A DNA stretch of 64,000 nt from Alteromonas indica (GTDB lineage Bacteria; Pseudomonadota; Gammaproteobacteria; Enterobacterales; Alteromonadaceae). The stretch spans positions 124,001-188,000 of the forward strand of contig PYVY01000001.1 in assembly GCA_003056425.1 (NCBI GenBank), given 5' to 3'. A program made the translations under genes and the position numbers. Below, one piece after another: positions 43,467-52,392 of this stretch (position 1 is its first letter; each line of letters opens with the position of its first letter). Below the pieces are notes generated by a model. That model did no database searches. It saw only the letters and a program-made list of their open reading frames with translations, and was not told the origin of the DNA.

Positions 43467-45884
43467 TTAAAATAACGCCCGTACCCCTACCGTGAAATTA
43501 CGCCCAGGCAGAGGCGCCTTATCTTTCAAAAATGATGTATGTATTCGTGCTTCTTCATCGGTAAGGTTATCGGCGTTGGCAAATAATACCCAGCTCACAC
43601 CTTGGCGGCTGATTTCGTATTGCACGTTGGCGTTTAGCATTGTGTAACTATCGGTGATGGTTTCAAATGCGGCAACCTTATCTTGTTCGTCGTTGTAGGT
43701 AATACCCACCTCACCGCTTAACTGGTTACCGGTGTAGCTTACACGGGTACCTACCCGTAATGGCGGGATCCGCGGCAGGTCTTCGTTATCCAGCTTCGCA
43801 CGAATCACATCACCAAAGACTTCCACCCGCCATTGAGCGTTTACATCGTAATAAACTTCCGCTTCCATACCATAAATATCGGCATCGGCCTGATTAAAAG
43901 CAAACACTGGTAAGCCATCTTCTGCATGCTCGTCATGCCCTTCTTCTTCGTCATGCGCCTCTTCTTCATGCGCTTCGAGGGCGGTCAGACCGGTATCTGT
44001 CTGATAGATATAATCGTCTGCCTGATTGTAGAATAGTGACGCTGTATAGCCCCAATTCCCCGTATACTTACGAAAGGTTAAATCTACATTGGTGCTGACT
44101 TCCTCTGTCACATCACGCAACGAAGAGGCTAGCTCGCCGTCTTCATCTAGCGCAAAAACCAACCCTAATTCATAGGTTTGTGAGGCCAAATGGGCGCCCC
44201 CTGAGAATAATTCCTGTTGGCTGGGCGCCCGCTCACTGCGGGACAAGGTTAAGGCAACCGACTGGCCCTGGGTGTACTCCCAGTTTGCGCCGGCTGATAA
44301 CGAGGTGGACGTGAAGCTATAATCGTCAAAAGAAAATTGTAATGGGCTTTCATCATGCCCTTCTTCTTCCTCTTCATGCTCACCGGTATGCAAATCAATC
44401 TGCGTGTCACTAATATCATATTCGGTACGTTCGATACGACCACCTAATTCGGCGGTAACCTTGCCGAAGCTTTTTTGTTCAACAACATACAGGGCATAGT
44501 TGTCAGTCTGGGTCGGTGGCGAGAAGGCTTCATCACCCACAGCTTCATAATCGCTGGTACTGGCCTGGAGGCCGATAATACCGTGCCAGCCATCAATTTT
44601 AATATGGTTGGCGGTTAAACGAAGGTTGGTACTGTCATTGTTAAAGCGGGTACCAATGGCGCCGTCTTCAATCTCAACATGGGTATAGTCCGTATGCGCT
44701 GCGGCAAATTTAATACTGTTGAGAAAGCTAACCGGCGAATACAGCTCGCCTTCCATTTGATAACGGGTCATTTCCACATCAATGCTGGTGCCTTCTTCTG
44801 CATGCTCGGCTTCATCGTGCTCTATGCTGTCTTCCTCATGTTCCTCTTCATGTTCTTCTTCGTGGGCATGGCTATGACCAGGTACGCCATAGGTGTTAAC
44901 CAGACGCTCAACCGCAAAACCGATATAGCCTTCATCCTGCACATAGCTGATACCGCCAGTGAAGTCTGTGGTCTCCATTGCGCTATTTTCCAAGGTACCG
45001 TACGGCTCATCGTCATCCGGCGCGACAGAGGCATAACCGGGGATATCCACATCCTGGGTGTCGCGGGTAAAACCATCAAAATGATAAGCAACGTCGCCCT
45101 GCCCGCCAGTCACGTCAATTTTGCCGAATTTTCCATTGTCTGCGGTGGAGTAACGCACTTCAGCTTCGCCTTCAAGCTGTGCCGGTACGGTTTGAGGAAT
45201 ACGCTTATCTACCACGTTCACTACACCACCAATGGCGCCACTGCCATACTGCAAGGTAGCCGGCCCACGTAATACTTCAACCTGGGTTGCGCTGGTGGTA
45301 TTGGCCGCCACATTATGGTCCGGCCCAATGCGCGAAACATCTGAAACATCCAGGCCGTTTTGCACAATTTTCACCCGCGGGCCATCATTTCCCCGAATAA
45401 CCGGACTGGAAGATACCGGCCCATAATAAGAACTGTGCACTCCCGGCGTTGATTTGAGTGTTTCGCCCAGCGTGGGTGCCTGGCGTTTACGCAGCTCATC
45501 TGCGCCCAATACTGAGACAGGGGTGACCGACTCCAGCACTGACGATTGCATGGCCGTGGCGGTGACCAAAATGTTTTCCACCGAAGATGGGGTTAAGGTG
45601 AAATCCACCACTTCGTCACCTTCAATGGCGCCTAAATCTTTATCGCCATGCAAATATTGCGCAGAAGACACATGTATATGCACATCGACCGGGGAGATAT
45701 CACTGAGTGTATAGCGCCCCGCCCCGTCGGTTAGCACCACTTTGCGTGACCCTTCAACGCTGATTTTTGCGCCAGCGACTGGCTTACCTGCTTCGTTCGT
45801 AATTGTGCCTGTAATGGTATTGGCCAGGACTACTGGCGAACACGCCACCATGATGGATGCTGCAATAAGCTTACGTCTGTACAT
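43467..45884 (-). CDS. TonB-dependent receptor, probable zinc uptake (ZnuD-like)
   Basis: An 805-aa outer-membrane receptor. It has a signal peptide (1-21) and a carboxypeptidase-regulatory-like domain (about 22-105, GTITNEAGKPVAGAKISVEG). The plug (about 110-225) has VEVLRGPATLQYGSGAIGG, and the barrel ends in VGVRALF. Three surface-loop segments are very rich in His and Glu: near residue 340-370 (HSHAHEEEHEEEHEED), near 500 (HTGEHEEEEEGHDE) and near 640 (HEEEAHDEEEGHDEH). Such loops are known in the ZnuD-type receptors that bind zinc. A Zur box upstream agrees. It seems monocistronic. Confidence 0.88.
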   Translation of the reverse strand: MYRRKLIAASIMVACSPVVLANTITGTITNEAGKPVAGAKISVEGSRKVVLTDGAGRYTLSDISPVDVHIHVSSAQYLHGDKDLGAIEGDEVVDFTLTPSSVENILVTATAMQSSVLESVTPVSVLGADELRKRQAPTLGETLKSTPGVHSSYYGPVSSSPVIRGNDGPRVKIVQNGLDVSDVSRIGPDHNVAANTTSATQVEVLRGPATLQYGSGAIGGVVNVVDKRIPQTVPAQLEGEAEVRYSTADNGKFGKIDVTGGQGDVAYHFDGFTRDTQDVDIPGYASVAPDDDEPYGTLENSAMETTDFTGGISYVQDEGYIGFAVERLVNTYGVPGHSHAHEEEHEEEHEEDSIEHDEAEHAEEGTSIDVEMTRYQMEGELYSPVSFLNSIKFAAAHTDYTHVEIEDGAIGTRFNNDSTNLRLTANHIKIDGWHGIIGLQASTSDYEAVGDEAFSPPTQTDNYALYVVEQKSFGKVTAELGGRIERTEYDISDTQIDLHTGEHEEEEEGHDESPLQFSFDDYSFTSTSLSAGANWEYTQGQSVALTLSRSERAPSQQELFSGGAHLASQTYELGLVFALDEDGELASSLRDVTEEVSTNVDLTFRKYTGNWGYTASLFYNQADDYIYQTDTGLTALEAHEEEAHDEEEGHDEHAEDGLPVFAFNQADADIYGMEAEVYYDVNAQWRVEVFGDVIRAKLDNEDLPRIPPLRVGTRVSYTGNQLSGEVGITYNDEQDKVAAFETITDSYTMLNANVQYEISRQGVSWVLFANADNLTDEEARIHTSFLKDKAPLPGRNFTVGVRALF

Positions 45885-45922
45885 GTGCTTCCCGCTGATG
45901 CTTAATTAAAAGGTATCTGATA

Positions 45923-45939
45923 TTGTTATGTTATAACAT
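45923..45939. promoter_or_regulatory. Zur box
   Basis: TTGTTATG-T-TATAACAT matches 14 of 16 positions of the Zur motif ATGTTATA-N-TATAACAT and continues into TTTC on the right. It lies 39 bases before the start codon of the His-rich receptor. It probably represses the receptor when zinc is plentiful. Confidence 0.8.
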
Positions 45940-45944
45940 TTTCA

Positions 45945-46480
45945 CGTTCATTGATAAAAATGTCAACGGTTGCTTATCGGTAGAAATGCTCAGCTGGTCG
46001 TCAATCAATGTTATTTCCACCGGATTCAACGGCGGGCTGCTTTTCATTAGCGGGCTTTGTATCACCTAGTTTTTCATCGGCGGGCTGGCGATGTCAGCGA
46101 AGGTTTGTCAGTAATCTCATTACGCTTGAAAGCATATTTACTGCATACGAAGCGAGATTAGAGCAAGAATAAGGCCATACGCTGCCAGTCGCCAGAAATG
46201 GCTACCGTTGGAAAACCTAAAGGTATAGCGATTATTAAGCAGTCGCTGGGGGACTCGCTGCACGACGGCCTTGAGCGGTATTTAGCGCGCCAGGCAGTGC
46301 CCGTGGCAGGGAACAACTTGACTGCCGCCATTTAGCGGGTTTAACTGAAAGTGACTTGGATGAAGCAGTACCGCCAGTGCAGTTTCGCTAAGCAGGCCTG
46401 AAGTGGTGCATAAATGCCTTTGGGGCCTGCTTTATACTTTAATAAACTGTCTGATAACCACGATGGGCGATAAATAGCCC
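45945..46480. other. Intergenic region, no clear gene
   Basis: About 535 bp between the Zur-controlled receptor and epmA. The only open frame with a plain ATG is a 45-codon one at 46198-46335, listed separately. No strong terminator or promoter could be picked. Confidence 0.45.
46198..46335 (+). CDS. Possible 45-aa small protein
   Basis: A short frame, MATVGKPKGIAIIKQSLGDS and onward, ending in LTAAI. It has no recognisable ribosome site and no known family. It could be a chance frame, a gene remnant or a small protein. Confidence 0.2.
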   Translation: MATVGKPKGIAIIKQSLGDSLHDGLERYLARQAVPVAGNNLTAAI

Positions 46481-47446
46481 TCAGGCCCGATCTATCCCAA
46501 AATTAAGCACCTCGGTGATGCACGATGCACCGGTTTTAAGCATCAATAGGCGGTCTATACCCAATGCCACGCCAGCGCAATCTGGCAACCCCGCTTCTAA
46601 AGCTGCCAAAAAGTGTTCATCTATCGGCATCTCCGGGTAACCTGCTGTTAACCGCAATGCATTATCTTGTATAAAGCGTTGACGCTGTTCGCGCGGCGCA
46701 CTCAACTCGTAAAATCCGTTGGCGAGCTCAGCGCCCCGGTAATACACCTCAAAGCGATCTGCGGTGCGGGGGTCTTGCGAATTCAAACGGGCCAAAGCAG
46801 CCTGACTAGCCGGAAACCCGTGAACAAAACAAGGTACCTGCTGGCCTATTTGTGGCTCTACCACCAACGAGAACACCAATTGCAGCAAGCCATCTACCGT
46901 GAGTGAATCTGGTTCATCAATATCAATATGGTGTGTGGTAAGTGCCTCAAGCAAGGCTGGCTTGTGACAGGCTAAAGGGTCAAGGCCTGCCCATCGGATC
47001 ATTGCCTGCTGGTAGCTAATATACTCGCCGGGCTCGGTATCAAGCGTATGCTGTAACAGGGCATCAACTTCATGCATTAGCTGCACATGGTCAAACCCGG
47101 TCCGATACCATTCAAGCATAGTAAATTCTGGATTATGCCAACGCCCCGCCCCTTCATGACGAAATGCTTTGCAAATTTGATAGATCGGGCCACTACCAGC
47201 ACAAAGTAAACGCTTCATGGCAAATTCCGGCGATGTTTGCAGGTATAAGTCTTGGGGCTGGCCGCTACTGTCGTGATTAAAACGGGTGGCAAACGCAGCA
47301 AGGTGAACATCGGTTACGGTGCCGCGGCTTAATAATGGCGTATCAACTTCAAGCACCTGGCGGGTGTAAAAAAAATCCCTAATTTGATGCAGCAAGTCCG
47401 CTCTGGCCAAACGCTGCTGATGAGAGGTAGTGGGTTGCCATTGCAT
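46481..47446 (-). CDS. epmA: EF-P lysine ligase EpmA (PoxA/GenX)
   Basis: A 321-aa class II aminoacyl-tRNA-synthetase-like enzyme without the tRNA anticodon domain. Motif 2 is seen in KAFRHEGAGRWHNPEFTMLEW and motif 3 in GVALGIDRLLML. EVDTPLLSRGTVTDVHLAAF is the typical early segment. EpmA attaches beta-lysine to the conserved lysine of EF-P. Its start is near ATG 47446. Here the three EF-P genes lie together: epmA, then efp on the same strand and epmB divergent, which fits a shared role in translation of polyproline stretches. Confidence 0.94.
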   Translation of the reverse strand: MQWQPTTSHQQRLARADLLHQIRDFFYTRQVLEVDTPLLSRGTVTDVHLAAFATRFNHDSSGQPQDLYLQTSPEFAMKRLLCAGSGPIYQICKAFRHEGAGRWHNPEFTMLEWYRTGFDHVQLMHEVDALLQHTLDTEPGEYISYQQAMIRWAGLDPLACHKPALLEALTTHHIDIDEPDSLTVDGLLQLVFSLVVEPQIGQQVPCFVHGFPASQAALARLNSQDPRTADRFEVYYRGAELANGFYELSAPREQRQRFIQDNALRLTAGYPEMPIDEHFLAALEAGLPDCAGVALGIDRLLMLKTGASCITEVLNFGIDRA

Positions 47447-47604
47447 AATGTCACATCGCAGGTAGGAGGTTACAACACAACACAGCGGGTAGCAGACTAC
47501 GTCGTGGCGCGCTGCTCCCCGCTTAATCTATATTTGGCTGAAGCCGGTAAGCCCAGGGCTATACCATGGGTTTGGCCGGCTCACAGGGTTGTTTTACAGG
47601 CGAC

Positions 47605-48174
47605 TTATTTTTGTGCCCGAGAGGCGTACTCGCCTGAGCGGGTATCCACCTTAATAACTTCACCGGTTTGTACAAACAGAGGAACTCTTACTACCGCGCC
47701 AGTGCTTAATGTAGCCGGCTTGCCACCGGTGCCGGCGGTATCCCCTTTGAGGCCTGGGTCTGTTTCGGTAATTTCCAGCTCAACAAAGTTCGGCGGGGTG
47801 ACGGTAATTGGCGAGCCATTCCATAAGGTAATGGTGCAAACGTCATTTTCCACCAGCCATTTAACATTGTCACCCACCGCTTTTTCGTCAGCAGCGATTT
47901 GTTCGAATGTTTCATTATTCATAAAGTGATAGAATTCGCCGTCGGTGTATAGGTAGGCCAATTCGGTATCCATAACGTCAGCACCTTCCACAGATTCACC
48001 TGAACGGAAGGTCTTCTCAAGCACTTTGCCTGAAATAAGTTTACGGATTCTAACCCGGTTAAACGCCTGGCCTTTACCCGGTTTGACGTATTCATTTTCC
48101 ATGATATTGCAAGGCTCGCCATCCAGCATAATTTTCAGGCCAGCTTTGAATTCATTAGTGCTGTAATTAGCCAT
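47605..48174 (-). CDS. efp: Elongation factor P
   Basis: A 189-aa protein beginning [20 protein letters not shown]. The lysine to be modified lies in [18 protein letters not shown] (the Lys of PGKG, about residue 34). DMQYLY-like text appears as [17 protein letters not shown], and the C-terminus has [20 protein letters not shown]. It relieves ribosome stalling at proline runs. I use the ATG at 48174, which fits the EF-P length; an upstream extension of 29 codons is not supported. epmB starts 36 bp away on the other strand, so a divergent promoter lies in that gap. Confidence 0.96.
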   Translation of the reverse strand: MANYSTNEFKAGLKIMLDGEPCNIMENEYVKPGKGQAFNRVRIRKLISGKVLEKTFRSGESVEGADVMDTELAYLYTDGEFYHFMNNETFEQIAADEKAVGDNVKWLVENDVCTITLWNGSPITVTPPNFVELEITETDPGLKGDTAGTGGKPATLSTGAVVRVPLFVQTGEVIKVDTRSGEYASRAQK

Positions 48175-48210
48175 AAATCCTCTGCTAAAACAAAAGGTGT
48201 AAAGAACGAA

Positions 48211-49236
48211 GTGGCGCAAATAATACCTAAAAATCGAGTGACTGTAGAGCATAACTGGCAAAAAGAGTTAGCTTATAGTTTTACGGACCCGCTAAAGTTG
48301 CTTGAATACCTGGAATTAGACACGGCTGGGCTGGCGCATCATGGCCAGGCCAGGCAGTTATTTCCGTTACGGGTGCCGCGTCATTTTGCCGCCTTAATGG
48401 AAAAAGGCAACTGGCACGATCCGTTACTCCGGCAGGTTATGCCATTGGCAGACGAATTTGCGGTGGTGCCGGGCTACAGCGCCGATCCCCTCCTAGAGCA
48501 TGACACCGCAGGCAAAGGCCTACTACACAAATACCAAAGCCGGGTTTTACTGATGGTGCGTACTGGTTGTGCGGTTAATTGTCGCTATTGTTTTCGGCGG
48601 CATTTTCCCTACGCTGAGAACGCGGTTAATAAAGCCCAGTGGCAACACAACATTGAGTATATTCAGGCCCACCCGCAGATTAATGAAGTAATTTATTCCG
48701 GCGGCGATCCACTCATGGCAAAAGATGACTTTCTGGCCTGGTTGACCGCCCAAATTGCCCAGATACCCCACGTTAAGCGCTTGCGTATTCATACCCGTTT
48801 GCCGGTGGTATTACCCGAACGCATAGACGCGGCTTTGGCTGATTGGCTGACCAGTAGCCGGTTAAAACCCGTGCTGGTGTTACATATTAACCATGCAAAT
48901 GAAATCAGCGAAGCTTTAAAACAACGGTTGGCAGAACTGGCGAGACAGGGAGTTATGTTGCTGAATCAAGGCGTGCTGCTAAAAGGCGTTAACGATACAG
49001 CAGATGCTCAGGTTGCACTAAGCGAAGCATTGTTTGATGCCGGCATTTTACCCTATTACCTGTTTTTACTGGACAAAGTAGAAGGTGCTGCCCATTTTGA
49101 TGTTAGCGAGGAAACGGGTAAGCAGGTCGTAGCGCAAATGATAAAGCGTCTGCCGGGCTTTCTGGTACCCAAGCTCACCAGAGAGATTGGGGGCCAACCC
49201 GGCAAGACGCCGATAGACTTACATTTACAACCGTAA
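48211..49236 (+). CDS. epmB: EF-P beta-lysylation protein EpmB
   Basis: A 341-aa radical-SAM enzyme of the lysine 2,3-aminomutase family. The cluster motif is [15 protein letters not shown] (CxxxCxxC). The PLP-related segment [16 protein letters not shown] and [14 protein letters not shown] are also present. EpmB converts (S)-alpha-lysine to (R)-beta-lysine for EpmA. It is shorter than catabolic lysine 2,3-aminomutases, as expected. Divergent from efp and convergent with a YjfB-like gene (1 bp between). Confidence 0.94.
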   Translation: MAQIIPKNRVTVEHNWQKELAYSFTDPLKLLEYLELDTAGLAHHGQARQLFPLRVPRHFAALMEKGNWHDPLLRQVMPLADEFAVVPGYSADPLLEHDTAGKGLLHKYQSRVLLMVRTGCAVNCRYCFRRHFPYAENAVNKAQWQHNIEYIQAHPQINEVIYSGGDPLMAKDDFLAWLTAQIAQIPHVKRLRIHTRLPVVLPERIDAALADWLTSSRLKPVLVLHINHANEISEALKQRLAELARQGVMLLNQGVLLKGVNDTADAQVALSEALFDAGILPYYLFLLDKVEGAAHFDVSEETGKQVVAQMIKRLPGFLVPKLTREIGGQPGKTPIDLHLQP

Positions 49237-49237
49237 C

Positions 49238-49429
49238 TTAAGCGTAGGTATTAATGTTGGCACCTACTGCCGGGTTAGCGGAGGTGGCTTTTGGTACGTC
49301 AGCGGCTGATTCCAGCAGCTGAAGCGTCGCCTGTCCCTCTTGTTTTTGCTGACTTTTTGCCAACTTAAGAGAGGCCAACTCAAGCGAGGCTCCGGATGTT
49401 GCAGAGCTATTCGCTCCTGATATATCCAT
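49238..49429 (-). CDS. YjfB-like putative motility protein
   Basis: A 63-aa protein that starts MDISGANSSATSGASLELAS and ends with NPAVGANINTYA. This is the pattern of the YjfB 'putative motility protein' family (PF14070): short, soluble, Ser/Ala-rich. The function is not proven in any organism I know. The ATG at 49429 with AGGA seven bases upstream is preferred over a start nine codons earlier. No flagellar gene lies nearby. Confidence 0.65.
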   Translation of the reverse strand: MDISGANSSATSGASLELASLKLAKSQQKQEGQATLQLLESAADVPKATSANPAVGANINTYA

Positions 49430-49541
49430 ACCCGTTTCCTTTGTTGCTTGTAGCAAAGCTAAAAAGCAGGCAAAATTGCCCGCCTCATGAGGCTATCGGC
49501 CTGCACCAGCTAAACTTTAGACAACATTTCGAAGGGGCGCC

Positions 49542-49847
49542 ATGCAAGCGGTTCACGACCAACTTCAGGAAACCATCCAGACTCTGTATCGCAAAGCGGT
49601 AGATGCAGATAATAAATTAGATGGCTTACAACAAGCTCAGCAAGGTAAATTTTCTGCGGTATTTGCCGCAGACAGTGGCTTTCGCACCCAAGCTAAGCGC
49701 TTCACCCCTTATGTTCAGGAAATTGCTGAAGACTGGCAAGCGCTTAAAACCCTTGATGAGGCACAGTTTAAAACAGCCCTGGTACCGCTGGTAGAAAAAA
49801 TCCAGACCGCGCTGCAAACGCTGGCTCAGTTTCAAAAGGCGGTGTAA
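49542..49847 (+). CDS. Small helical protein, possibly PriC-like
   Basis: A 101-aa all-helical protein with regular spacing of Leu and charged residues. The segment FRTQAKRFTPYVQEIAEDW and the overall length resemble primosomal replication protein PriC, which helps restart stalled forks. The match is weak, so I give no symbol. The ATG follows GAAGGGGCGCC. It converges with the hypothetical gene at 49854 with only 6 bp between. Confidence 0.5.
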   Translation: MQAVHDQLQETIQTLYRKAVDADNKLDGLQQAQQGKFSAVFAADSGFRTQAKRFTPYVQEIAEDWQALKTLDEAQFKTALVPLVEKIQTALQTLAQFQKAV

Positions 49848-49853
49848 ACCGCC

Positions 49854-51143
49854 CTACTCGGTGGCCTGCTGATACAAAGGAATTTGGCTTAAGCGTGCCT
49901 TAATCCGGGCCACTTCGTTTAAATATGCTTCGCTGTCGACTTTTTCGTAGCGGCGATCAAATTCTTGTTTGCTTAACCCCTCGGTAAGCCCTTCAATAGT
50001 TGGCATATAAACCCCTTCATCGGCGGCGCTGGCCAGCGCATTTTGGGTAGCAAGCGCGGTTTCCGGGTCGCCTAACACCCGCGCCAGCTCCAGACCGGCC
50101 AAATCAGCGGTTAAATCGACAAAGCTATAGCCGCTGCCGCCCATTCCCCGGTCCATTAACTCTTTGAATTCACCTATTGCAAACGTGACATCCTGTTCAC
50201 TGAGCATTTTCAACGCAGCAGAGATAATAAAATGCTTGGCCAAGTCGTTGCGTCCACGTAATAAAGGCGGCGCAGCAGGCTTCAACGCATGTTCAATATC
50301 CGGTTGCACATCACCCACAAAATTGGCAATACGGTGGTGCCCGATAAAGATCGACAGGGCTAGCACGGCCGCCTTGTTGTGCATTAGCACATTATCCTGA
50401 TTACTTTGCTCTCGGGCGCGGGCCATAATTTGCCGCAGGTAAAGATGAAATGGTTGGGGCTTTTTCTTTAACGCTAACTCCCTACCGGCGATGTAACGCA
50501 GGTAGTAGCCCGTCAACTCGGTCAGTTCATCGCCGCTGTCATTCCCCAGGCCACTGCGGACCTCATTTAATTCACGTAAAAACCTATCCATAGGTTCAAC
50601 CGTCACGGCCACCTCTTCAGGCTGCATGCTTACCCGGGAAATTTGCTGACGTGCCTGGGTGCCAATATCGCTATCGGTCCATATATTGATGGCGTGCTCC
50701 ACCAGCCCTACGGCCAGGCCGCCGGGAATATACAAGTTACCAATTTCAATATAATCGATGGTAAATTTATCGTCGGGCAAAATGCGCATATCAACATTAA
50801 TATAAAGATGCCCGGCAAACACCGGTAGCGCCATACTGGCCTGCAGTTGGCTGTGCTGGCTGGCAATATCTACATTCCCGCGAATATACGGGGCGGCCCG
50901 CTGGACAAAACCAACCAGGCTGGCAACCTGTTTTTGCGACACTTTGATAGTGTGCTGGTTATGCCGATCAGAAATACTGGTTTGGATTTGGTTAAGAAGG
51001 TGATTCACGGTATCGGCATCACCAATTTGTTCAGAGGCAGATGATTTCACTGACGCTGATGTGTCAATCATCAACACCAGCAATACCCCCACGACACCCG
51101 CCAGGACGGCCGCCGCTACAGCTAACTTGCGCAATACAGACAA
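49854..51143 (-). CDS. Conserved hypothetical protein with N-terminal anchor
   Basis: A 429-aa protein with one hydrophobic N-terminal segment (about 8-25, AVLAGVVGVLLVLMI), probably a membrane anchor or signal, and a large extracytoplasmic part. The second half has a conserved-looking block GRNDLAKHFIISAALKML, then IGEFKELMDRGMGGSGYSF and VDLTADLAGLELARVL. I have a general memory of this block from proteins of Vibrio and Pseudomonas, all without a known role. It is isolated from its neighbours. Confidence 0.65.
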   Translation of the reverse strand: MSVLRKLAVAAAVLAGVVGVLLVLMIDTSASVKSSASEQIGDADTVNHLLNQIQTSISDRHNQHTIKVSQKQVASLVGFVQRAAPYIRGNVDIASQHSQLQASMALPVFAGHLYINVDMRILPDDKFTIDYIEIGNLYIPGGLAVGLVEHAINIWTDSDIGTQARQQISRVSMQPEEVAVTVEPMDRFLRELNEVRSGLGNDSGDELTELTGYYLRYIAGRELALKKKPQPFHLYLRQIMARAREQSNQDNVLMHNKAAVLALSIFIGHHRIANFVGDVQPDIEHALKPAAPPLLRGRNDLAKHFIISAALKMLSEQDVTFAIGEFKELMDRGMGGSGYSFVDLTADLAGLELARVLGDPETALATQNALASAADEGVYMPTIEGLTEGLSKQEFDRRYEKVDSEAYLNEVARIKARLSQIPLYQQATE

Positions 51144-51368
51144 ATCTTTTACTCACCTGAAAAATAAAAAACAGTGTATTTTTGGTTAACTGCGCCGCAA
51201 ATACAACGATATTCGTAGACAATACAGTTACCGGATACGCAGGCTACCTGATAACGGCCTCATTATACGGCGTTTTTGCTATTTATGGCCTCTGCTATAC
51301 GCAATTTTTCAGCGCCTTACCAGCAATAGCGCCATAGGGACGCTCGCTTTAAGGTTATAAAGGTCCGC

Positions 51369-52049
51369 CTAAGGTTTGGCCAGGGCTTCATCCAACCACT
51401 GCGTGAGACTATCAAAACGCCCCACCGCCCCGGTAAAGTCATGATCGCTGGAGTTCTCGGTGGGGATAGCAATACACGCAATACCAGCACCTAAAGCAGC
51501 CTGCATGCCATACATAGTGTCTTCCACGGCTACCGTTTCGCTGCCGTCGAGTTCCAACATAGCCAGCACCTTTTGATAGCAATCGGGAGCCGGCTTACTG
51601 TGTGCCACGTCTTCCACTGCAACCGTAGCGCTGAACATATCACTGAAGCCATGCGTAGTCAGGGTTTTCTCCAACGACAACCGGCTTCCGCCGGTGACAA
51701 TCGCCAGGGTAAATCCCGCCTCGTAACAGCGCTCAATAGCGGCTTTAGCATCATCCATTAAAGGGAATGCCTGTTCGGCCAGGTACTGGGCGGTGAGCGC
51801 ATGCTTTTGGTCTGCCAGCTCTGCGGGATCGGCATCTAACGAGAAATGCGCAATCACATCTTTGGCGTTTTGATTGACGGGGATACCGGCCATTTTCTCG
51901 TCGTGAAATTCGCGTTCCAGGGTTATATCGTAGGCGTTTAATACTTGCTGCCACAACGCAAAGTGCACCGCTTCGGAGTCGATTAAGGTGCCGTCATGGT
52001 CAAATAATATCGCCTTAGTATTGCGGTTAATACCTGCTCGGTGAGTCAT
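51369..52049 (-). CDS. HAD family phosphatase (subfamily IA)
   Basis: A 226-aa hydrolase of the beta-phosphoglucomutase/phosphoglycolate phosphatase group. Motif I is ILFDHDGTLIDSE (nucleophile and acid Asp), motif II IVTGGSRLSLE, motif III SKPAPDCYQKVL and motif IV VAVEDTMYGMQAALGAG. The helical cap lies between about residues 20 and 90. It probably hydrolyses a small phosphorylated metabolite, which cannot be named from sequence. ATG at 52049. Monocistronic. Confidence 0.88.
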   Translation of the reverse strand: MTHRAGINRNTKAILFDHDGTLIDSEAVHFALWQQVLNAYDITLEREFHDEKMAGIPVNQNAKDVIAHFSLDADPAELADQKHALTAQYLAEQAFPLMDDAKAAIERCYEAGFTLAIVTGGSRLSLEKTLTTHGFSDMFSATVAVEDVAHSKPAPDCYQKVLAMLELDGSETVAVEDTMYGMQAALGAGIACIAIPTENSSDHDFTGAVGRFDSLTQWLDEALAKP

Positions 52050-52392
52050 TTGCTTTCCTCTGCGCCTAATAAATGAAGTTTATTGACTTATCCTGCCTTG
52101 TCGCCCTCAGTATCTCAATGAGTTTATCGATAAGCGAGCTGAGTTTTGCTCTGGGTGACCTGAGCATTTACCAGACAACTCGCTGTCCGTTAGTCGTTAT
52201 CCGTGCTTGTTATGACAAATTTAATGCAAATAGTGGCAGGTAAGCACGGACTTTTTGAAAAGCCTGACTATGCTTATTGGATAAGGCGTGGCAGTGGCGC
52301 ACGTAACATCGTGCCATCCACCATATACTGCATAGACACGGCCTCGGGACACACTGTTTTTTAAGGAATGTGACAGCACAGGATTGGTCAGC

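Noticed and set aside
44679..45272. A 197-codon plus-strand frame inside the zinc receptor gene
   Set aside because: It is fully antisense to a well-supported receptor and looks like the mirror of its codon pattern.
48175..48261. An N-terminal extension of EF-P by 29 codons
   Set aside because: EF-P proteins begin with the [13 protein letters not shown] segment at 48174; the extension would run into epmB's start region and has no ribosome site.
49466..49493. Hairpins GGCAA/TTGCC and GCCTCATGAGGC between the YjfB-like and PriC-like genes
   Set aside because: They lie upstream of both divergent genes, so they are unlikely terminators, and the arms are short; left unassigned.
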